Assembly (NCBI GenBank): GCA_963575645.1 | Contig: OY754464.1 | Location: 83,798,948-83,862,947 of the forward strand | DNA length: 64,000 bases | DNA from: Xanthostigma xanthostigma | Taxonomy: Eukaryota; Arthropoda; Insecta; Raphidioptera; Raphidiidae | Direction of reading: 5' to 3' | Shown here: positions 55,132 through 64,000 of the stretch, one piece after another | Numbering within the stretch: the stretch's first letter is position 1 | Layout: the number at the start of each line of letters is the position of its first letter | The notes under the pieces: generated by a model | Seen by the model: the letters and a program-made list of their open reading frames with translations, nothing else | Told to the model about the DNA's origin: nothing | Databases searched by the model: none | Position numbers and translations under genes: made by a program

Positions 55132-55702
55132 TTAAAGATGTTTGCCTCCCTTTTTAGAAAAAACCTCACAATTTCTCCACATAAATTATATATCATTTTA
55201 CAGATAATTGCTTGCTCTACTGACATCGACAACTAAAAAATTTATTATTGCTTTTGTTTTTTGTAAATTAATTAAAATACAGCAACGCTGAACAACGTCT
55301 GCCATCTGACGGCTTTAATTTTGAAACAACATCAACACTTCGATCTGTCATCTGACCTTCATATTGTAATACAACAGACACAATACTGCATACTGCCATC
55401 TGACGGCTTTAATTTTGAAACAGCGAGCAACGCTGAACAACGTCACAGCAATGCTGCATGATGCCATCTGACGGCTTAGCTCAACGCTTTCGATACTTGC
55501 GCCTCTATATGACAATTTTAGTAAAATATTTCTTCGATCTGTCATCTGAGCTTCATATTGTAATACAACAAAAAGAAGAACGTTATAAGCAGTGTGCAAA
55601 ATTAGAAACGAATTGAATACCTGCAATCATATTTAAAAAAATAATTTTGTAAAGTGATAATTATTACTATACTTATTTAATAATTCGCACAAGTCACACT
55701 AG
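55131..55702 (+). mobile_element. Putative Helitron, family J, copy 2
   Basis: Direct copy of 41541-42117 at about 97-98 percent identity, ending CACACTAG^T. The 3' hairpin is damaged (one arm reduced to aataattcgcac). The left edge is replaced by a 27-bp palindrome. Confidence 0.55.
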
Positions 55703-56648
55703 TATTAAAATATATTAAAATTAGATTTCTGGGGAAAATACTACTTATTGGGATATAATATGATATGCAATCTAACAAAGGCAACTTTTGTTGGATTACC
55801 CTTATGTACAGGATAGATATACGGAATATAGATATAGATAGATATACGGAATATATTTTTTTCTAAAAAAAGTTACATTCAAAAAGTCAGCTGTTGGATA
55901 GTGTTCTTCCCCACCTTAAAATCAATAAACAACATAAAAAAAACAGTGAATATCCAGTATTCTCAAGGAATATGTAAACATTTAAATCTAAATACGATGA
56001 CAGCAATACATAACCTCAAAGAAGAGTGGAGCTTTGCTAATTGCGTAACTTCTAGGACATCTTTTCCGTGATATGTTTCTAACTGAAATGGGGGGATATC
56101 AGTAATCAGATACTTCGTGCATCTGTTGGTAGGAAAGACTAGAGTATGCATTTAAAATTTTAAAGGTTATGTTCTGCAGGAAAGCCGCATGGTTTGAAAG
56201 CCTTTGATTGAATTTCTTGTTCGTGCGACCTAATCAAGAATTAATGAACACCGCAAAGCCGCATTCTGTTTACAATTTACAATCGTAGATAAACTAAACA
56301 CAAGAAGGGGTTATGAAATGGTCGCTAATATAACTAATAAGAATATTTCAATTAGTAAGAGAGTTATTTTCGTATAGTGTACTTAATAAAGATTAGACTA
56401 TAATTTAGTATTTTTCTAAAGGCATTCGGCTTATCTTTAATTTTATGTGTATTTGTGTTCTTTTATGACTCGCGTTATTAGTTATCATTACGTTGTATAC
56501 TTTTTTGTCAATGAATTTATTTATAATCGCTGACTATGTAGTCACTACAACTTTTGATTATGTGCACTGAAGATTTCTTTCATGCGATCATTTGCATACA
56601 GTGGCGTAGATAACTACAATTTCATTTCAAAACACTGAATATAATAAA
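55703..56648. other. No gene seen
   Basis: AT-rich with a short duplicated atatacggaatata string near 55820-55855. No ORF with a domain. Confidence 0.4.
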
Positions 56649-57108
56649 TCTATACTGATATATAAAATTCATTGCATGTATGTGTTTGAACGGATTGAAC
56701 TAAAAAACTGTTTGACGATTTTTGATTAAACTTTTTTTGAAATATTTATTATGATTCCAGAAGTACTACAGGCTATATGTTTAATTTCGCAAAGTTAATT
56801 AAAACAATTTATTTTTTGTCAATATCTATATGAAATCGTAACGTTTTGTCAAGGCAGCTCGGTATTCCCTCTTCTCCCGCGCCTGTGTTATTTGTTACCG
56901 GTATATATAAGCCATGAAACAGTCAGTGCAAAGTCATTCGACTTCTGACTTCACACGGAAACCGGAGACCTTTTTTGACTTCCACGAACACCGAAAAAAA
57001 AGTGCGGTGGTTTTAGACACTATGCTTTCATGACAGGGGATTGTTATTTCCGGACAACGCCGTAGTAGGCAATCTATAAATCCGGACGAAACCGGATAGG
57101 GTTGCTAG
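56649..57108 (+). mobile_element. Non-autonomous Helitron
   Basis: 460 bp: A^TCTATACTGATATATAAAA at the start; the end has hairpin ATCCGG/CCGGAT then AGGGTTGCTAG^T. Flanks A (56648) and T (57109) are correct. The interior holds a TATA-like gtatatataagcc and ccctcttctcccg, the latter shared (inverted) with 53147-53205. Non-coding. Confidence 0.8.
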
Positions 57109-58935
57109 TTATCCGAGTCTGATTTGGACATAAAATTGCGATAGAATAGTATATTTGAAGTTCGTTGTTTTGTTGGGAAATGTTAATGCGATAATGTAAA
57201 ACAATGAATAATAAAAAAAATTGGACATATCTTATGTTTTCAGGAATCTGAAATAAAAAAAATTAAGTAAATTAGATTTTACAGTAACAATAAAGTATAG
57301 TAGAAATTATTATAGCCAACCCTGGATATCTGAACGCGTGTATCTATTTCATTTTAAGAATAAATTGTTCTTATCAATGAAAAATGAATCATTTCTAGAG
57401 GAATATTTCACAGTATCACTTTCATATTTAAAATATTTGTTGATAACAATGTTCTGACAGCTCTAAGTAGGCATTTATTAAAAAAAAAGATCGATTCTAA
57501 CTATATCTATAAAGTCAAGAAATTATATATTTTATGTATGCATCGTACGGAAACATTTTTATGACAACAAAAAAAGCGAATTTTCTCTAGGAAGTAAAAG
57601 AAGAAGATTGTAAATTATACACGCTCAACAGCGGAGTTTATCAGCTTCTATGAATCTTTTTTTAGAGTACCCTACATTTCCAATTGGGCGTGGCTTCGTT
57701 TATATAAAAAATATTTCTGTTGGCCGCTCAAACATTAACAACAGAATAAAAAATGACAAGTAACCGTGATGCCAATATTTCTAGCAGCAATTTCAGTTAT
57801 TATTTTACAATTGTAATACCAGCTGAAGAAACATAAAATTTGGCTGAATGATCCAGAAAAAATCTCAATTATTGAAATAAATTTCGTATATATAGTAGAC
57901 CTATTTCAAAATTGCTTAAAATATATGTCGTTCATAGCAGATATTTTCAAATTAATTAGGGAAAAAAACAATATGCGGAACTTAATGCTTAAAACAAAAT
58001 ATTTATTTCAAGGATGACACGATTATTTTGTATGACCAATATTTTGTGTAATATTATGCAATTTCGTGTAGCATATTACAAACAGTATTTTATTGTTGTC
58101 ATCATTATGAATAATTATAATAAATGGCTAACAGTGTTATTGTTTTATTTATATACCTACATATAAATATAATAAACATGCATACAACTGTCATATTACT
58201 GACCCACAATGCAACTTGGTACTGCTTTTAAAATTAACTCTGAGCGAACAGAAACAGTAAACTACAAAAATGTTAAATTTTGTTAATCAAATTAACTTTT
58301 TAAATGGTTACTAATTGAAATGCAAAAGAAAAACTGTCACTACATTATTGACTCTCTTTTTTAAAGACATTCTGTTCAAAATTTAAAAAAAAATAATTTT
58401 TATAAATTTCATTACATTGCAAGAAAAAAAATAGCCTGCAGAATGGCGGTGTTCCCGTAATTTCCCGGAAATCAAATTTTTCCTAGTTAAATAAAACGTC
58501 CAAATAAACATTTCCAAAATTTATATCAGATTTCTTTTCACCTGAGGCTCAAAATTGAGCCTTTAATGATGTTTATTATAAGTCGCAGTGTTGATTTTAT
58601 TTTCTATACAAATTCGATTATACTAACCCGGTCCTGTATGATGTTAATAATACGTACCTATAGGCACATAGGTAGACTCATACATATAAGTACTTTTTTG
58701 ATTTACTCTACAGATAAAGTTTCTGTAAAAGCGAGTAACTTGAAGAATTTTGTAATTAAAGACACGTCAATGTCGAAATTCTTTGTAAGCTTTTAAGTTC
58801 AAAAGGTTTCTTTATATATATGTATGAAATGTTAAAAATTATTGGAATAAAGCTTATTCGAAACAGTGAGCAAGAACTAAGAGGCGTGCAAATATTCTCG
58901 TAAAAGATATTAAATATTAGTAATTAGTAAAATTA
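57109..58935. other. No gene seen; very AT-rich
   Basis: The longest stretch without recognisable repeat or coding signal. A 76-codon ORF at 58566 has no domain. Confidence 0.45.
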
Positions 58936-59174
58936 GTGTTAACACCATAGAGATATTAGACTAGAGTACGCGAGTGAGCCGTGAAAGTGTCTGCAATTCA
59001 GAGAGAGAAATGTTCCTTATCTCTATGGTAACTAATGATACAAAACAATGCTGATTTGAGTAAACAAATATCTGGTTTTCTGCAGCGTTTTCTCTCTCAA
59101 CTGAGGAACTGTCACTTATGGCAAGCATACGAACTAGCGAACTCTAGTTACTTATATCTCTATGGTTAACACAC
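58936..59174. repeat. MITE with ~38-bp inverted ends
   Basis: gtgttaacaccatagagata at the left and the inverse of the right end (tatctctatggttaacacac). 239 bp. The inner part also has paired ctctagt / actagagt strings. No ORF. Confidence 0.7.
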
Positions 59175-59649
59175 GTACTCATACTACTTTTTGTATCACG
59201 ATTGTGCGATTGAGTCATGATCATATTTCTTTTTCACATTTAAGTAATTCCCTATAAAGTAAAAGCTACGAGTAGGTGGTCTTCTGCGTATAATGTCGAC
59301 TTCTTGGTTTAATGATAAACATTTCTGTTTGTGAGGTTACCTACCTACTTGACTGCTTCATGTCTTCGTACTAATATTACTGTGGACTGTGGAATCATTT
59401 AAAATAAATATTTAATCAGTGCATCCAAAATAACATACGCTGACATCATGCTTACACGGCTACCACACCAATATATTGCTTGATATAGTCATTATAATAT
59501 GTATCTGTGACCACAAAGCAAAACGTGTATGTCGAAATTTGGTCATTTTTTTATACCTTCAAATTTGTATGTAACACTACTATTATAAACTTACGTCACA
59601 GCCAAGGAGCTAATGGTCATTTGAAATTTTAAAGTAACCTTATAAGAAA

Positions 59650-60575
59650 CTAAAGCGGTCCCGCCCGGTTCCACCCGGGTGCAAAAGAACGAATGGTGGG
59701 ATGGACATGAGAACGCAAATTCATCTTAGTTTACCGAGATGAATGTTGTGTCCAAATTTCATGATGATCGGAGTTACCGTTCAAAAGTTTTTGTCGGACG
59801 GACAAATTTTAATATACATTTTGCAACATTTTTCATTGATGCTCCGCTCGTAGTGTGATATTATAGAGCCTATAGGCTTCCTCCATAAATGAGCTATTCA
59901 ACAAAAAAAAAATTTTCAATTCGAACCAGTAGTTCATGAGATTAGCGCGTTCAACCAATCAAACAAACTCTTCAGCTTTATATCTTTATATATAAAAATT
60001 ACGTGTCACGTTGTTTGTCCGCGATGAACTCCTAAACTACTGAACCGATTTTAAATTTGATTTGCACACCGTGTGCAATTCGACCCAACTTGAAAGATAG
60101 GATAGCTTACATTTCAATTTATAGTCGCAATATTACTTATTTTATTGCAAATTATTTGTCTATTCCTTGACAGTCATAATTATCTGTTAGCTCCAGGATT
60201 GAGTGAATATTCAATAGATGGCGCAACGAACTTAACAACCATATATCTAGATCGAGGATGTAAAAAAACTGAATATCGTTTAAAACAAATGCTTTTTTTT
60301 TCGAGCACGACGGCGCAGCCGGAGTGAACCCTCGAAATAGAGCAAGTGTTTTAAAGACCAGTTATCCACGAATACTTTACGCTATTCTTTTTCGAGCACG
60401 ACGGCGCAGCCGGAGTGCTCGACATACACACGTATACGCCCATGTATATTTTAAAATAGCTAGCAATTAATAAAATAGATAGATAGATAGATAGATAGAT
60501 GTTCCAATTAAATTGTTTTATTATTTCACTTTATACGTAACGAAGCACGTACAGGGCCGCTAGTATTAGTATAGA
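59650..60575 (-). mobile_element. Helitron family C, split by a Helitron family B insertion
   Basis: The minus-strand 5' tip TCTATACTAATA lies at 60575-60564 and the rest of the element continues at 59982 downward, ending near cgctttag at 59650 (CTAG decayed). Removing 59983-60563 restores a continuous family C sequence. Confidence 0.85.
59983..60563 (+). mobile_element. Non-autonomous Helitron, family B, nested in family C
   Basis: 581 bp, A^TCTTTATATATAAAAATTA...GTACAGGGCCGCTAG^T. The flanking A and T belong to the family C Helitron. Two cgagcacgacggcgcagccg blocks occur within. A (GATA)n tract at 60475-60500 has expanded relative to the copy at 2074. Confidence 0.9.
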
Positions 60576-62157
60576 TTATAAAATAATCTTGTTAAAAAAT
60601 CAATAACGGAAACGTATTTTGTTGGGGTGAAAATCTATTTTTCCTCGATGAAAAGAGGCAACACTGTCGATCCCTCAATACAACGATGAGGAAGCCGCGC
60701 AATTTTTTTTTTTATAGTTGGGATACAAAAGTCGAATTTATTCCCTTTAAATTCATTGCAGCGAAAAATAAAAAAAAACTGATCTATAAAATAAACTGGA
60801 TGAAGTAGTCATTCGGACATACGCCATTTTGTTTTATATGATCATCAGTCAAATAAGCTTGCTGCAATGTGTAATGAATATGGAACGGTTATAATAATTA
60901 AATATCGTTAGTTCTGTTATCCATCATTAGTTAACGCCCCCAAAATATTGTCTCTTATCAGCCGTGTCAAACACGTTTCATCGCATTATCTATTTTAGGT
61001 AGGGCGACGAAACAAACTTTGACAAACAACTTTACAAGAATAATATATTTTATTTCATTCACAGCATCAAGTTCTGATGCGCGTAGGTATTATTTTTGAA
61101 AATGACATTTTTAAACTTAAACCAGCTGATAAAACATTACATTGAAAACCGATTAGTGATCCATTGGCCTATATTCTGTCATTAATCAAAAGTGTTAAAT
61201 TTTTGTACCCTCTTTGAGTAAAGTATTTGATCACAGGTATGGTTTGGGTCGTCCAGAAGGGCTGATGATTTCAGATGTTGAGCTTCAATAATCTACATTT
61301 TAAACTATAATTTTAGAAAAACTGGCTTGAATAGGAGCGGATTTGCAGACTCGATATGATTTGGAATATCTTTTGACATTTTCTGTGTTTTAAATAGGTT
61401 GCAAACGTACCTATTTCACAAGCTTTTTTAACCGACTTAAAAAAAGGAGGAGGTTCTATGTTCGACTGTATATTTTTTTGTTTTTTTTTTATGTATGTTC
61501 ACCGATTTCTCCGTCAATTGGGCTTTTGAATGAATTTTTTTTTTGTCATAAATGGAAAGATCGAATATAAGTTTTATAACAAAACTCTTTTTCTTTTTTT
61601 TATTTTCGTTATAATTCAAAAGTTATATCAAATTAAAAATAAATTTTTGTACCCAGTTCCGTGAACGCGCCGACATTTCCCGAACATAATGTGACGTCAT
61701 AATGTTTTAGTCAATACCTACACATGTAGAAGCCATTGATAGTATACTGCGTATATACATTTTACCATTATGACGTCACAACTGTCAAAAACAATTGTAG
61801 TGCGTTTGCAGTCACGTGATTTTTTTTAATATTTTATCAATTTTAAATTGCTTATAATTAATTTAAAAAAAGTTTTTTGAAAGTTTTTCGCATCGATTAT
61901 CAATATTATTTATAATAAAGTTTTAAAATACAATAAAAAAATCGATAATTATTTTTTTTTCAAAAGCCTAATTATGGACCCATTTTCAAATTTTTTTTTA
62001 TTCGAAAGAGTGCACTGCCGAGGTGGTCCCATCGGAACCAAGTCAGGATCTGATGGTGGAATCCGGAGAAATCGAGGGAAACTCTCAAATTTCAAAGGCA
62101 CGCATACTTGGCCTACACATTGCAATACTTCATCTAACACTAAAAAGTGAAAAATTA
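60576..62157. other. No gene seen; common insect repeat at 61430-61620
   Basis: At 61430 ttaaccgacttaaaaaaagg then aggaggttctatgttcga resembles the repeat near 50040. At 61690-61778 gtgacgtcataatg and its inverse cattatgacgtcac form an 88-bp-spaced inverted pair. No ORF with a domain. Confidence 0.4.
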
Positions 62158-62411
62158 AATATTTTATTACAAAAAAATTGAACCGACTTCAAAAAATATG
62201 CACTAAAAAGTAAAAAATAATAATTGTTATTTTTGGAGTCGGTGTCAGCCAAAATGAAATCTATTCCGTGAACTAGAGATATGTAAGATTTAAATTGCTA
62301 CTTTCGAATTCCGATGTGACACCGACTCCAAAAATAACAATAATTATTATTTTTTACTTTTTAGTGCATATTTTTTGAAGTCTGTTCAATATTTTTGTTA
62401 AAAATATTTTA
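62158..62411. repeat. Foldback element, family P, copy 2
   Basis: Arms of about 90 bp: gaaccgacttcaaaaaatat then gcactaaaaagtaaaaaata...ggagtcggtgtca, inverted at 62318-62411. The central loop of about 70 bp is unrelated. The motif gagtcggtgtca links it to 50329-50850. Confidence 0.8.
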
Positions 62412-63004
62412 TATTAACATCATTTGTTAGTCTGTTAGAGTCTAACTAACAAGTGTGTTTTCGATCTGTCGGGACTTACATGAGTTCTACATATACTGTA
62501 TTTTCTTTCTCTATAGTCTATACAGTCAATATTAATAGACTGTTTAATCGTCCGGATCGTCAAATTTTGATACACATCAAATTTATTATCATTTACATGC
62601 ATATTTATGCATCGCGACAGTATAATTCATCCAATTACCCAACTTATAACATGTGTATCATTGTCCGACATAACTAAGTCCACACATTTATTACATTTTA
62701 TATATGCATATCATATTATGATAGTACATTGTATATTATTATATTATTTGATACGCGCTGTGATGGCCATCATATTTATTAATATTCGTTGGATTAGAGC
62801 CGACAGAAGAACATTTTTAATATATTCATTTCATCTTTATAATAATAATTCACTTTGATATTATTTCAGATACATTCATTATGGCCGGTTTTAAGTACTT
62901 TCAATGCTTATCGAAGCACTTTCATACACTAACATATTTTGATTTACGTAGAATAGGGTATTTGAAAATAAACGGTTAGGATTTTATTTTAGTCCCACAA
63001 TTAT
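62412..63004. other. No gene seen
   Basis: AT-rich with two overlapping short plus-strand ORFs (62453-62858) lacking any domain. Confidence 0.4.
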
Positions 63005-63848
63005 TGCACATACCGCTAAACTAGCGGTATGTCCTTTATTATCGCTTTGTGCATCAGAACTGACTTTCGTTCATATAAGAAGTTATATCTAAGTTAATTT
63101 CACACGAAATCCATTCAAATTGAAGCTTTTTGAAAAGAGGAGATTCTAATCTATAAAACAGAACCATTTTTAAATCAATTCGAGTTCATAAATACTATTA
63201 AAATTGTAATTGAAAATCACAAACAGCAGTTGTCGGTTGATCTGTACGTATGTACGTACGTATGTACGTCACGACTCTACAGATCGCAATTTTGGTCGGA
63301 TTGCCTTCGGTTATATTTTATTCACTTTGTTTACTATCAGACCAGAACCCTATTTAAATTCACTAAAATGTGTTCAGTAGTTTAATTTTTATAAACAGTT
63401 TTATTTTATTATTTTTGACAGCTAATAGTTTAAAAAAACAATATAATAATTGCTGTGTAAATATAGTGTAATCCATAAAACAAGTGCTACACTTCTATAC
63501 CGTGATAACACCACTTCACTTAGTAGGCTTCGTGGCGTAATGGTTATGCCGTTGGATCCCCAAGGGCAAGGTCCTGGGTTCGATTCCTTACGAAATAATT
63601 GATGTTTTTCTTTTTTTTTTCTTTTTATTTTGTTTTATTTTATTCCACTTGATATTAATTATATATTATATTATGTATAGTTAAAACTACTATACTTAAA
63701 AAAAATATTTTTTCAATTTTTAATTATTTATTTCTTTAAATTTTTAAATCTTTTTAAATTTATTAAAAATATTTTTTAATTGTTATTTTTTTATCATACA
63801 GTGGAAAACTTGCGGGATGTGCACTTTTGGTTTTGCCAACTATTTTCT
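63005..63848 (+). repeat. Family G repeat, copy 2
   Basis: Inverted partner of 24246-25117, with the gcacataccgcta hairpin at 63006-63033, (GTAC)n at 63244-63270, the block ctacagatcgcaattttggt and the AT-rich tail ending ttttggttttgccaactatt. Identity looks above 90 percent outside simple repeats. Confidence 0.8.
63526..63597 (+). pseudogene. tRNA-like unit with Pol III boxes in family G copy 2
   Basis: A box tggcgtaatgg and B box ggttcgattcc are both intact, as in the copy at 24507. The 5' acceptor half has changed (aggcttcg instead of gcagccg), showing no constraint to keep a tRNA fold. Confidence 0.65.
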
Positions 63849-64000
63849 AGCTTTTAGTACATCATCGATTGTATGCAATAAAACCACCAAACTTGAAACA
63901 TTTTTTTACCAATTTTATTTTTTTAATTTTTTAGTGTGCTTTATTTGATTAGTTCGATTTTATTACACTAAAACGGTAAATAATTTCATTCGCGTTATTT

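Overview
This is a repeat-dominated stretch of nuclear DNA from an animal, most likely an insect. Lepidoptera would fit the repeat style, but that is inference. The evidence is AT-rich sequence without bacterial-style operons, Helitron, hAT, PIF/Harbinger and pogo-like DNA elements, a Ty3/gypsy LTR retrotransposon, tRNA-derived sequences and many foldback or MITE-like repeats. I find no convincing host protein-coding gene. All credible coding sequence belongs to mobile elements.

The centrepiece is a young Ty3/gypsy-type retrotransposon at 31817-38358, read on the minus strand. It has 1063-bp LTRs that look identical by eye, a 4-bp target duplication (aagt), a primer binding site matching the 3' end of tRNA-His, and a purine tract. 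Its gag overlaps a pol frame in the -1 register. The overlap carries a GGGAAAC slippery heptamer followed by a predicted H-type pseudoknot. Pol has protease and a complete integrase (HHCC, DDE, GPF) but no reverse transcriptase or RNase H. A proline-rich third ORF follows pol. The LTRs carry repeated hairpins with palindromic loops.

The second coding element is at about 50891-53138. Terminal inverted repeats of about 40 bp enclose a two-part minus-strand gene, with a Tudor-like N-terminal segment and a domain resembling DUF7869 (SDGCSGQNKN motif), separated by an apparent frameshift. Smaller transposase remnants are a pogo-type fragment (43051-43301) and a Harbinger-type fragment (47695-47907).

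The rest is a patchwork. Helitrons with exact A^T insertion sites lie at 2074-2957, 8514-9174, 11511-12352, 40513-40887, 45084-45422, 56649-57108 and 59650-60575; the last is split by another Helitron. I name recurring families here by letter: A (7 copies), E (7 copies), plus D, G, H, I, J, N, P and R (2-3 copies each). There are foldback elements, a 7-copy satellite of about 147 bp (20230-21256), a 6-copy minisatellite inside a Helitron, and a head-to-head LTR pair around a tRNA-Lys primer site (4001-4368). Nesting is frequent and can be ordered in time. Two inverted copies of one 0.85-kb repeat (24246-25117 and 63005-63848) lie 38 kb apart.

Stretches not listed as features are AT-rich, with no ORF, RNA gene or repeat structure that I could support. 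All alignments were done by eye, so identities are estimates.
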